DNA from: Hyphomonadaceae bacterium UBA5336
Lineage (GTDB): Bacteria > Pseudomonadota > Alphaproteobacteria > Caulobacterales > Hyphomonadaceae
Assembly (NCBI GenBank): GCA_002408125.1
Contig: DHQO01000004.1
Span: 120,139-161,480, forward strand
Length of the DNA stretch: 41,342 bases
Direction: 5' to 3'
A program made the position numbers and the translations under genes. Of the stretch, positions 25,557 through 33,685 are shown piece by piece (positions within the stretch are counted from its first letter, which is position 1; the number at the start of each line of letters is the position of its first letter). The notes under the pieces were generated by a model. The model was not told the origin of the DNA, ran no database searches, and worked only from the letters and a program-made list of their open reading frames with translations.

Positions 25557-26269
25557 CCGAGCACTTCCCCAAGGAAGGCGGCAAAGGACTGCCAGCTGCG
25601 CTTGTCGGCGGTGGCGTCATAGACCGTTCCGAAATCGGGATTGTTCGCGCCTTCCGTGGTGAAGGCGTGCATGGTGTTGCCATAGGCGTGCAGCTGCCAG
25701 TCGGCGCCGGCGGCCGTCATTTCCTTGGCAAGGCCGAGCACCGTATCCGGCTCGGCCATCGGGTCGTCCCAGCCATGGAAGGCGACCACCTTGGCGGAGA
25801 TCTTGGGATCGCTGAGATTGTCCGGTGCGGTGAAGAGGCCATGGAAACTCGCCACGCCGCCCACATCCATGCCGGCACGCGCCATGTCGAGGACGCACAG
25901 GCCGCCGAAGCAATAGCCTGCCGCGGCCCGCGCGCTGGTGTCGACGCCGTCAATGGTCTTGGAAAACTCCACCGCGGCGTTCAGGCGCGCCTGAAGCTTG
26001 GCGCGGTCGCCCGCCAGCGGATTCATCAGCGCCTGGCATTCTTCCACAGTCTCTCCGCGCTTGCCCTTTCCGTAAACGTCCATGCAGAAGGCGGCATAGC
26101 CAAGCTCGGCGGCAATGCGCTCGGCCTTGCTGCGCTCATTGTCGCCCTGTCCGCCCCAGGCATGGGCAATCAGGACGACTTTCGCAGGCGCGCCATCCGG
26201 CAAGGCAAGATAGCCCTCGCAAGTGATGCCATCGGCCGAATAGTCGAGTGTTTTGGTGGTGATCGCCAC
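25553..26269 (-). CDS. Dienelactone hydrolase family protein
   Basis: The 238-residue alpha/beta hydrolase has the nucleophile elbow GYCFGGLCVLDMAR (Cys), the acid site FHGWDDPMAE and the His site HAFTTEGANN. These are the Cys-Asp-His triad of dienelactone hydrolases, although many members act on other esters. The start is GTG at 26269 with a strong AAAGGAGG upstream. It has no signal peptide. Physiological substrate unknown. Confidence 0.88.
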   Translation of the reverse strand: MAITTKTLDYSADGITCEGYLALPDGAPAKVVLIAHAWGGQGDNERSKAERIAAELGYAAFCMDVYGKGKRGETVEECQALMNPLAGDRAKLQARLNAAVEFSKTIDGVDTSARAAAGYCFGGLCVLDMARAGMDVGGVASFHGLFTAPDNLSDPKISAKVVAFHGWDDPMAEPDTVLGLAKEMTAAGADWQLHAYGNTMHAFTTEGANNPDFGTVYDATADKRSWQSFAAFLGEVLG

Positions 26270-26400
26270 AATCTCCTCCTTTGGTTTCGCGATTGATCAA
26301 GGCTTTGGTGGCATATTCTGCCTGTCAGATGCCACTGGAATCTCGGCCCAAAGCTCGTTAAGCCTCCACTGGGCCTGGGCAGGATGAGGACATTCTCAAC

Positions 26401-27123
26401 ATGCTCGAACTCCACCAGCTCACCAAGGCCTATGGAACCCGCAAGGCGGTCGACCGGCTATCGCTGAGTGTGTCCAAGGGCGAGGTGCTCGGCTTTCTCG
26501 GGCCGAATGGCGCAGGCAAGTCCACCACAATGCGGATGATCGCCGGCGTTCTGATCCCCGATGAGGGCGACACGGTGATCGCCGGCCATTCCATCCTGAC
26601 CGACCGGCGCGCCGCCCAGGCCTCGCTCGGCTACCTGCCCGAGGGCGCCCCGCTTTACGCCGACATGACCCCGCCGCAATACCTTGCCTTCCTCGCCCGG
26701 GCGCGCGACCTGCCCAGGGGCGAGCGCGAGGACCGGATCGACCAGGCCATCGCCGATGCGCGCATTTCCAGCGTGGTCGACAAACAGATCGGCGCGCTGT
26801 CGAAGGGCTATCGCCGCCGGGTGGGCCTTGCCGGCGCGATCCTGCACGACCCGCCGGTATTGGTGCTGGATGAACCCATGGACGGGCTTGATCCGAACCA
26901 GAAGCGTGCCGTGCGCGCGCTCATCGCGCGTATGGCGCCGGAAAAGGTGATCCTGATCTCCACCCACACACTGGAAGATGTCCCGCGCCTGTGCTCGCGC
27001 GTCGCCGTGATCGACCAGGGCCGCATCGTTGCCGATGCCAGCCCGGCCGAACTGGCCGGCGAGTACACGCTGGAAGCGGCCTTCAAGGCGCTGACCGATC
27101 AGAGCGAGGCCCAGGCGGCATGA
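26401..27123 (+). CDS. GldA-type ABC transporter ATP-binding protein
   Basis: The 240-residue ATPase has Walker A GPNGAGKSTTMRM, signature LSKGYRRRVGLA, Walker B VLVLDEPMDGLDPNQ and ISTHTLEDV with the switch histidine. LSKGYRRR and the DPNQ motif are typical of the GldA-type group, which pairs with ABC-2 permeases. Its stop overlaps the permease start. GldA proteins were described in gliding Bacteroidetes, but this class is widespread outside gliders, so motility is not implied. Confidence 0.92.
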   Translation: MLELHQLTKAYGTRKAVDRLSLSVSKGEVLGFLGPNGAGKSTTMRMIAGVLIPDEGDTVIAGHSILTDRRAAQASLGYLPEGAPLYADMTPPQYLAFLARARDLPRGEREDRIDQAIADARISSVVDKQIGALSKGYRRRVGLAGAILHDPPVLVLDEPMDGLDPNQKRAVRALIARMAPEKVILISTHTLEDVPRLCSRVAVIDQGRIVADASPAELAGEYTLEAAFKALTDQSEAQAA

Positions 27124-27878
27124 TGTCGAGCTTCACCTCGCAGTTTCGCGGGCTGAAGGCAGCCTTCACGCGAGAGGTGCGCGCCTATTTCGCCGCGCCC
27201 ATCGCCTATGTGTTCATCACGGTTTTCCTGGTCGCGCTGGGCCTCTTCACCTGGGAAGGCGCGCGCTTTTTCGATACCGGCGTCGTCGATCTTGCGCCCT
27301 TTTTCATGTGGCACCCCTGGCTCTACATGATCTTCCTGCCGGCGCTGGCCATGCGGCTCTGGGCCGATGAGCGCGCGGCGGGGACCGACGAGATCCTGCT
27401 CTCGTTGCCGGTGGAACTGCCAGGCCTGGTGCTCGGCAAGCTGATGGCGGCCTGGTCTGTGGCGGGCGTTGCGCTCGCCTTCACCCTGCCCATGTGGATC
27501 ACGGTGAACGTGCTCGGCTCGCCCGACAATGTTGCTATCGCGCTCACCTATCTCATGAGTTTCGTCATGGCCGGGGCCTATGTCGCCATCGGCGCGGCAG
27601 CCTCGGCGCTGACCTCGCGCCAGGTGACGGCTTTCGTTCTGGCCGTGGTGGTGGCTTTCCTGTTCACTGCTGCCGGATGGCCGCTGGTGCTCTCAGGGAT
27701 TGCCGGTTTTGCCGGACCGGGCGCAGCCGATGCCGTGGCGCGCTTTTCCTTCCTGACCCATTTCGAGGCCGCCCAGAACGGAGTGCTGGAGCTACGGGCG
27801 GTCTTCTTCTTCGCCAGCGTGATCCTCCTCTTTGCGTCTCTCAATGGCCTGTGGGCCGCGGGGAGGCGCACGCCATGA
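27120..27878 (+). CDS. GldF-type ABC-2 permease
   Basis: The 252-residue protein has six membrane segments and the GldF pattern: AAFTREVRAYFAAPIAYVF, MIFLPALAMRLWADERAAGTDEILLSLPV and FLTHFEAAQNGVLELRAV. It starts by overlapping the ATPase stop (ATGATG; first ATG at 27120), and its stop overlaps the GldG start. It would be the membrane partner of the ATPase in the same operon; the substrate is unknown. Confidence 0.9.
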   Translation: MMSSFTSQFRGLKAAFTREVRAYFAAPIAYVFITVFLVALGLFTWEGARFFDTGVVDLAPFFMWHPWLYMIFLPALAMRLWADERAAGTDEILLSLPVELPGLVLGKLMAAWSVAGVALAFTLPMWITVNVLGSPDNVAIALTYLMSFVMAGAYVAIGAAASALTSRQVTAFVLAVVVAFLFTAAGWPLVLSGIAGFAGPGAADAVARFSFLTHFEAAQNGVLELRAVFFFASVILLFASLNGLWAAGRRTP

Positions 27879-29767
27879 TGGACCGTCTTACCGGCCGCGC
27901 CTGGGCACCGGTCGCCGCCCTGCTGATGATCTGTGTCTTCGTGCTCGCCAATCTGGCGCTGCAGCCGCGCCTGGCCGGCGCGCGCATGGATTTCACCCAG
28001 CGCGGCCTCTTCACGCTCAGCCCGGCGACGAAGGACACGCTGACGGGTCTCGCCGAGCCCATCGACCTCACCTTCATCTATTCCCGCCGTGTCGGGCAGG
28101 ACTATCCGCGCATTCGCGCCCATGCTGCCCGCGTGCGCGAGATGCTGGACGCCTATGCCAGCGCCAGCCGCGGCAGGCTGCGCGTGCGCTATGTCGATGC
28201 CACGCCCTTTTCCGAGGCCGAGGACGAGGCGTTGGCCGCCGGCCTCATCGCCGTGCCGTCCCAGTCCGGCGACCCGCTCTATTTTGGCCTGATCGGGCAG
28301 AACAGCGTGGATGACCAGCGCATCGTCGCCTTTTTCTCGCCCGAGCAGGAAAGCACGCTGGAATACGATCTCACCCGGATGATCGCCCGGCTGGACGATC
28401 CCGCTCCGGCCCGCATCGGCCTCATCACGGCATTGCAGGGCCTGCAGGGCGATGGCCGCGAGACCGGCTATGCGGTGCTGCGCGACCTGTCGCGCTCTTA
28501 TGGCCTGGAGCGTATCGATCCGGAGTTTGCCAGCCTGCCGGCGGATCTCGACGCCCTGATCATCGCCCATGCCGAACCGCTGAACGATTATCAGGCCTGG
28601 CTGGTGGACCAGTTCGCCCTGCGCACGGGGCGCCTGATCTGGATTGTCGATCCGGCTGCGAAAGTGGCGGCGGGCGGGTCGATCTTCGATCTCGATACCA
28701 CGCCGCAAAGCTCCGATCTGGGCCGGTTCGCCCGTCACTGGGGGATCAGCCTGTCTGAGGATGCCGTGGCCGATGCCGGCAATGCCCTGCCGGTACAGAC
28801 CGTCTCTCCGGACGGGCGCAGCGCCATTCTCGGCCAGCCGCTCTTTATCGCGGCCACGCCTGCGACCATGAGCCGATCCGATCCGATCACCTCGGAACTC
28901 GACCGCTCGGTGCATTTCGGTGCTCCCGGCGCGTTGGAGCTGACCTCAGACAGCCCGTTCACCGGCGAGGCGCTGATCACCACCGGCCCGGCCCCCTCCT
29001 ATATCCCGGCAGAAGATGCCGCAGGCGACATGACGCCGGCTGAGGTGATCGCGGCATATGACACACTCAGCGCGCCGCTGACGCTGGCCATGCGGGTCTC
29101 CGGCGAGCTGGCCACGGCTTTCCCGGACGGCCCTCCGCCGCTGCCCATCACCGGTGATCCGGTCACTGACGAGCTGCTGCAGGCCGAAGCCCAGGACGCG
29201 CCGCCCCATATCGCCCGTTCGCAAAAGCCTGCGACCCTGGTGGTGATCGCCGATGCCGACTTCCTTGATGATGGTTTCTACATCAACCCGAACGGGGGCG
29301 CTGTCATCGCCGACAATGGTGCCTTCCTGCTCAACGCCGTAGACGCCCTGACCGGGATCGACGGCCTGCTGTCGCTGCGCTCTCGGGCCGAGAGCCGGCG
29401 GCCGATGACGCTGGTGGAAGAGATGCGCGCAGAGGCCGAAACCGAGTTTCTCGAAGAACAGATGCGCCTGGAAGACCAGCTCGCCGACACCGAGGCCGAG
29501 CTTGGCGCGCTGGAGGCGGAACTGCGCGAATCCACTGCCCTGCTGGGCGATTTCGAGGTTGGCCTGTCGGGCGAATCCCGTGCGCGTCTGCAGGAGCTGC
29601 GCTCGGAGATCGTCGAAACGCGCAACCGGTTGAGGAGTATCGAGCGCGATTTCCGGCGCGGGATCGATGGCCTGGAAGGCATGCTGAAGTTGATCAATAT
29701 CTGGGGCGGGGCGGTGCTGGCGGTCCTGCTCGGTCTGATCATCTGGTGGCGGGGGCGGCGGTCATGA
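27875..29767 (+). CDS. GldG-type ABC auxiliary protein
   Basis: The 630-residue protein has an N-terminal helix (VAALLMICVFVLANLAL), a large periplasmic region with the GldG-type motif FTQRGLFTLSPATKDTL, YFGLIGQNSVDDQRIVAFF and YDLTRMIARL, a C-terminal coiled coil (~530-600, Glu/Arg/Leu rich) and a terminal helix (WGGAVLAVLLGLIIWWRG). It is probably anchored at both ends. It overlaps the permease and DUF4340 genes by 4 bases each, so it belongs to a tightly coupled four-gene operon. Function within the transporter is unknown. Confidence 0.85.
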   Translation: MMDRLTGRAWAPVAALLMICVFVLANLALQPRLAGARMDFTQRGLFTLSPATKDTLTGLAEPIDLTFIYSRRVGQDYPRIRAHAARVREMLDAYASASRGRLRVRYVDATPFSEAEDEALAAGLIAVPSQSGDPLYFGLIGQNSVDDQRIVAFFSPEQESTLEYDLTRMIARLDDPAPARIGLITALQGLQGDGRETGYAVLRDLSRSYGLERIDPEFASLPADLDALIIAHAEPLNDYQAWLVDQFALRTGRLIWIVDPAAKVAAGGSIFDLDTTPQSSDLGRFARHWGISLSEDAVADAGNALPVQTVSPDGRSAILGQPLFIAATPATMSRSDPITSELDRSVHFGAPGALELTSDSPFTGEALITTGPAPSYIPAEDAAGDMTPAEVIAAYDTLSAPLTLAMRVSGELATAFPDGPPPLPITGDPVTDELLQAEAQDAPPHIARSQKPATLVVIADADFLDDGFYINPNGGAVIADNGAFLLNAVDALTGIDGLLSLRSRAESRRPMTLVEEMRAEAETEFLEEQMRLEDQLADTEAELGALEAELRESTALLGDFEVGLSGESRARLQELRSEIVETRNRLRSIERDFRRGIDGLEGMLKLINIWGGAVLAVLLGLIIWWRGRRS

Positions 29768-30804
29768 GCGTGCCGAGCTTCGTTCGCCGTGCGCGCATCC
29801 GCCGCCTGATCGGGCTTGGCGCGGTGATCCTTGTCCTGCTCGGCCTGATCGGGTTGCAGGACCTGACGTCCCGGGCACCCATCGACTCCCATCCGCGCAG
29901 CGGCAGCCCCGTGCTGAGCCAGGAGGATCTCGCCAGCGAGGTCGCCCGCATCGAGGTGCGGCTCGCCGATGACCGCTATTCCCTCGTGCGCTCGGGCGAG
30001 AGCTGGCACATGGATTCCGCGCTTGGCTATCCGGTGCGGCTGGACCAGGTCGGCGCGCTGCTCACCGGCCTGTCGGAGCTGAGCTGGGGCGAGGCCAAGA
30101 CCGCCGATCCGCGCAAGTTCGACCGGATCGGCCTGGCTGACCCCGACGAGGGCGGAAACGGCGCCGAGCTGCGTCTCTTCGATGAGAGCGGAAACCGGAT
30201 CGCGGGCCTGATCCTCGGGCGCCGCGACAGGAGGCTTTACCTGCGCAACACGGCGGAAAATCTGGCTTTCCAGGCAGAGGGTGATCTGCCGCCGCTGCAG
30301 GCGCGCCATGGCTGGATGGATTTCGAGGTCATCGCCATCATGCCGAGCGCGATCGAGGGCGCCGTGCTCGAACCGGGCAATGGCGAGCGGCTGCATCTGG
30401 TGCGCAAGGCCAATGGCGGACCGCGCGACTTTATCCCCGGCCCCGCCCATCCGGGCGAGCGACTGGTGAGCGGACTGGCGGCGGCCACACCGGCGCTCGC
30501 CCTGTCGCGCTTTTCGCCGCTGGACGTGAAACCGGCCTCGGAGCTGGAGACAGAGCGCGTGGCAAGGCATGTGACGCTCACCAAGGACGGCCTCGAAGTG
30601 GTCACCGATGCCTTCGAGGAGCCCGACGGCTATTATCTCACCGTGCATGCGGTGGAGGCCGATGAAGGCGCGCGCCGCGCAGCCGACATCAATGCCCGCG
30701 CCGAGGGCTGGGCTTTCCGCGTCAGCCGTTTCGACTGGGCCGATTTCGTGGTGTCGATTTCAGATATTGTCGAACGCCCGCTGGTGGATGCCCCCGACGA
30801 TTAG
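29764..30804 (+). CDS. DUF4340 protein of the Gld-type ABC operon
   Basis: The 346-residue protein has an N-terminal helix (LIGLGAVILVLLGLIGL) and a long beta-rich periplasmic domain typical of DUF4340, with RLADDRYSLVRSGESWHM and AKTADPRKFDRIGLADP. DUF4340 proteins are the usual fourth gene of GldA/F/G-type operons. It is the last gene; a hairpin lies between its stop and the convergent ccr stop. Function unknown. Confidence 0.85.
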   Translation: MSVPSFVRRARIRRLIGLGAVILVLLGLIGLQDLTSRAPIDSHPRSGSPVLSQEDLASEVARIEVRLADDRYSLVRSGESWHMDSALGYPVRLDQVGALLTGLSELSWGEAKTADPRKFDRIGLADPDEGGNGAELRLFDESGNRIAGLILGRRDRRLYLRNTAENLAFQAEGDLPPLQARHGWMDFEVIAIMPSAIEGAVLEPGNGERLHLVRKANGGPRDFIPGPAHPGERLVSGLAAATPALALSRFSPLDVKPASELETERVARHVTLTKDGLEVVTDAFEEPDGYYLTVHAVEADEGARRAADINARAEGWAFRVSRFDWADFVVSISDIVERPLVDAPDD

Positions 30805-30831
30805 GCCCGCGACACGGGTGTGCCGCGGGCC
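30804..30831. terminator. Hairpin between DUF4340 gene and ccr
   Basis: GGCCCGCG (30804-30811) pairs with CGCGGGCC (30824-30831), and ACAC/GTGT can extend the stem with a small bulge. It lies between two convergent stops, so it may terminate transcription in both directions. No T-tract is present. Confidence 0.5.
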
Positions 30832-30858
30832 CGGAAATCTGATCGAATTGAGTGCGGC

Positions 30859-32130
30859 CTAAACCGTCGGGCCGACTTCCAGCACGTCTTCCACGGTTCT
30901 CAGGCCCGGGCGCGGGCTCTGGACGAGGACGGCCATATTGCCGGGCAGGTGCTTGTTATCGAGCATCTTTTCGTGCGCGGCGGGGATTTCCGCAAAGGGG
31001 AAGACCTCCGACATGCACGGGTCGATGCGCCGGTCGATGACGAGCTGGTTGGCCGCCGAGGCCTGCATGAGATTGGCAAAGTGCGAACCCTGTACGCGCT
31101 TCTGGCGCATCCACAGGAAGCGGGCATCCATGGTGAGGTTGAAGCCGGTCGTGCCGGCGCAGATCACCACCATGCCGCCGCGCTTCACCACGAAGACCGA
31201 GACCGGGAAGGTGCTCTCGCCGGGATGTTCGAACACGATGTCGACATCCTTCTTGCCGGTGATTTCCCAGATGGCCTTACCGAACTTGCGGCTCTCGCGC
31301 ATATAGTCGCTAAATTCCGGGCCGTTCACCTTGGGCAGCTGACCCCAGCACTCGAAGTTCTTGCGGTTGAGCACACCCTTGGCGCCCATGGAATAGACGA
31401 AATCGTACTTGTCGTCAGAAGACACCACGCCGATGGCATGGGCGCCGGTCACCGCGCAGAGCTGGATCCCGAAACTGCCAAGCCCGCCGGACGCGCCCCA
31501 GACCAGGACATTGTTGCCTGGCTTCACGATGTGCGGGCGGTGGCCGAACAGCATGCGGTAGGCGGTCGCGAGCGTCAGCGTGTAGCAGGCGCTTTCTTCC
31601 CAGGTCAGATGCTTTGGACGCGGCATGCACTGGCGCGCCTGCACGCGGCAGAACTGGGCAAAGCTGCCATCGGGGGTCTCATAGCCCCAGATGCGCTGGG
31701 ACGGCGAGAACATCGGGTCGCCGCCATTGCACTCCTCATCGTCGCCATCGTCCTGGTTGCAGTGGATGACGACCTCGTCGCCCGGTTTCACGCGGGTGAC
31801 CTTGCGTCCGACCGCCCAGACAATGCCCGAGGCGTCGGACCCGGCGACATGGAAGTCGGCCTTGTGGACATCGAAGGGCGAGATTGGCTCTCCGAGGCCG
31901 GCCCAGATGCCGTTATAGTTCACGCCGGCGGCCATCACGAGGACGAGCACTTCGTCGCTGTCAATCTCCGGCACCGGCACCTGTTCCAGCTGCATGGCGG
32001 TGGCCGGGCGGCCATGGCGCTCACGCCGGATCGCCCAGGCATACATCATTTTCGGGACGTGAAATTCCGGCGGAATCTCACCGATTTCGTAGATATCCTT
32101 CCGGATCCTGGCGACTTGCGTGTCGGCCAT
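30859..32130 (-). CDS. ccr: Crotonyl-CoA carboxylase/reductase
   Basis: The 423-residue protein of the medium-chain dehydrogenase/reductase family would reductively carboxylate crotonyl-CoA to ethylmalonyl-CoA with NADPH and CO2, the key step of the ethylmalonyl-CoA pathway. Typical Ccr stretches are VMAAGVNYNGIWAGLGEP, HCNQDDGDDEECNGGDPM, RIWGYETPDGSFAQF, the nucleotide site GASGGLGSFG (~210-219) and FLWMRQKRVQGSHFANL. The size matches the family. It has the only carboxylating Ccr-type features; other MDR enzymes lack the CNGGDPM segment. mcd and ecm in the same window support the assignment. Confidence 0.96.
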   Translation of the reverse strand: MADTQVARIRKDIYEIGEIPPEFHVPKMMYAWAIRRERHGRPATAMQLEQVPVPEIDSDEVLVLVMAAGVNYNGIWAGLGEPISPFDVHKADFHVAGSDASGIVWAVGRKVTRVKPGDEVVIHCNQDDGDDEECNGGDPMFSPSQRIWGYETPDGSFAQFCRVQARQCMPRPKHLTWEESACYTLTLATAYRMLFGHRPHIVKPGNNVLVWGASGGLGSFGIQLCAVTGAHAIGVVSSDDKYDFVYSMGAKGVLNRKNFECWGQLPKVNGPEFSDYMRESRKFGKAIWEITGKKDVDIVFEHPGESTFPVSVFVVKRGGMVVICAGTTGFNLTMDARFLWMRQKRVQGSHFANLMQASAANQLVIDRRIDPCMSEVFPFAEIPAAHEKMLDNKHLPGNMAVLVQSPRPGLRTVEDVLEVGPTV

Positions 32131-32236
32131 ACGTCAACCCTCCGATTTTCGAGTTCCACCCAGCATTTTCGCCGTGGCAGTTTCTCCCCGTATGGAATGA
32201 GACTGACGCACACGCCGTGCCAATGCAAGTGATATG

Positions 32237-32250
32237 TTGCGGTGCAGCAC
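32237..32250. promoter_or_regulatory. Shared motif upstream of ccr
   Basis: TTGCGGTGCA at 32237-32246, followed by GCAC, lies ~107 bases upstream of the ccr start and ~94 bases upstream of the divergent aminotransferase start. It matches the TTGCRGYGCA core found near mcd and ecm. The rest of the 209-base gap shows nothing else I can assign. Confidence 0.45.
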
Positions 32251-32339
32251 GCTGTCCCGTGTTGCTCTTGCGTCGCGTTTGTGCCCGATTGAGCCGTGAG
32301 TATTGCGGAAAACATCAACAGGTGTTGAGGGCTGGCGGC

Positions 32340-33215
32340 ATGGCAATTTGTCCCTGGGTTTTCGTCGACGGGCGCATGGTGCTCGCGAAAAACGCGACAA
32401 TTCCCATTTTTGACCGCGGATTGCTGTTCGCCCACTCGGCCTATGAGGTCACCACCGTCTATGACGGCAAGCTGGTGGACGGCCCGGCGCATATGGAGCG
32501 TCTGGCCCACACGCTCACCGGGCTGGAGGTGCGCCTGCCGATGAGCGCGGAGGAGTTGCTCGCCGTGCACGAGATTCTTGTGCGCCGCAACGGACTGGAG
32601 GAAGGCACGGTCTATCTCCAGATCACCGGCGGGGATTATGGCGAGCGCAGCTTTACCGGGCCGAAGCATTTCCGCCCGCGCGTCTTCCTCTTCGCCGAGG
32701 CCCGGCCCATGGTCGACGCGCGTGCCGAAACCGGCGTGCGGGCCATCACCCTCTCCGAAACGCGCTGGTTGCGCCGGGACCTGAAGACCACCCAGCTGGT
32801 CAGCCAGCTGCTGGCCTATCGCGCGGCTCAGAGCGCGGAAGCGGAAACGGCGATCTTCATCGAGGCTGGCATGGTGACCGAGGCGGCCTCGGCCAATGTC
32901 TGGATCGTCAGTTCGGAAGGCACCGTGGCGACACGCGATCTCAGCCCCTCCATCCTTGCCGGCATCACGCGCGCGGCCATTCTGGATGTGGCGGGAATGA
33001 AGGTGGAAGAGCGCGCCTTTCCCGAAGCCGAGCTGCGCGCGGCGAAGGAGGTCTTCGTCTCATCGTCGGGCAGCCTGGTGCTGCCGGTCATCGAGATTGA
33101 CGGGGCGGCGGTGGGCGACGGGCGGCCCGGCCCGGTGACGCGCGCGGTGCAGCGCGCCTATTACGCCCATCTCGGGGCGGATCTTCAGATCGCGGCGCCC
33201 TGGGCAGCCGAATAG
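32340..33215 (+). CDS. PLP-dependent class IV aminotransferase, D-amino acid transaminase-like
   Basis: The 291-residue fold-type IV enzyme has VFVDGRMVLAKNATIPIFDRG, FAHSAYEVTTVYDGKL, the PLP lysine in LKTTQLVSQLLAYR and GMVTEAASANVWIV (the E...N pair). These fit D-alanine aminotransferases, which make D-glutamate or D-alanine, more than branched-chain aminotransferases or 4-amino-4-deoxychorismate lyases. GAGGGC precedes the start at 32340. Its last 31 bases overlap the convergent SemiSWEET-like gene. It has no clear role in the ethylmalonyl-CoA pathway. Confidence 0.88.
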   Translation: MAICPWVFVDGRMVLAKNATIPIFDRGLLFAHSAYEVTTVYDGKLVDGPAHMERLAHTLTGLEVRLPMSAEELLAVHEILVRRNGLEEGTVYLQITGGDYGERSFTGPKHFRPRVFLFAEARPMVDARAETGVRAITLSETRWLRRDLKTTQLVSQLLAYRAAQSAEAETAIFIEAGMVTEAASANVWIVSSEGTVATRDLSPSILAGITRAAILDVAGMKVEERAFPEAELRAAKEVFVSSSGSLVLPVIEIDGAAVGDGRPGPVTRAVQRAYYAHLGADLQIAAPWAAE

Positions 33216-33484
33216 GGCCGGCTCGCGGCCAGCATGGCCTGCAGTTTCACCCACAGGATCGCGGTGGCCAGTACCAGTGTGATCAGGTTGGCCAGGATCA
33301 CCGGCATGGCGCCGGCGAGCAGTCCATAGGCCAGCCACATCGCGACGCCGGTCGTGAACATGGCATACATGGTCAGCGAGATGCCCTCGGTCTTGCACGT
33401 GCGCAGGACGAGAATCGCCTGGGGCAGGAAGGAAGCCGTCGTGAGCACGGCGGCAATTGTGCCGACAAGATCTGCGTAGGGCAT
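33185..33484 (-). CDS. SemiSWEET-like PQ-loop transporter
   Basis: The 99-residue protein has three membrane helices and a PQ motif: IAAVLTTASFLPQAILVL, then KTEGISLTMYAMFTTGVAMWL. SemiSWEETs are half-size sugar transporters that work as dimers. The start at 33484 gives the normal family length; an ATG at 33523 is possible. Its 3' end overlaps the aminotransferase gene by 31 bases in convergent orientation. The substrate is unknown. Confidence 0.88.
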   Translation of the reverse strand: MPYADLVGTIAAVLTTASFLPQAILVLRTCKTEGISLTMYAMFTTGVAMWLAYGLLAGAMPVILANLITLVLATAILWVKLQAMLAASRPYSAAQGAAI

Positions 33485-33625
33485 GGGGCTGAGTCTTTCC
33501 TCGAAAACCGTTACCGCTCCCATATAGCGCAAAGCGTGCCGCACAAATAGTTATGAGTGCGGAAGATTGCGCATGCATATCTGCATGTGTCGGGTTTGAC
33601 TTGCGGAGCCGCGCATCTCCCGGCA

Positions 33626-33642
33626 TTTTGCAGTGCACAAAA
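33626..33642. promoter_or_regulatory. Palindromic motif upstream of ecm
   Basis: TTTTG and CAAAA arms flank CAGTGCA at 33626-33642, ~45 bases upstream of the ecm start. The core TTGCAGTGCA (33628-33637) matches the motif near mcd and ccr. A candidate operator; the binding protein is not known. Confidence 0.5.
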
Positions 33643-33685
33643 GACAAGGGGAGCCCGCATAGTCCGGGCTCAAGGAGGGTATATT

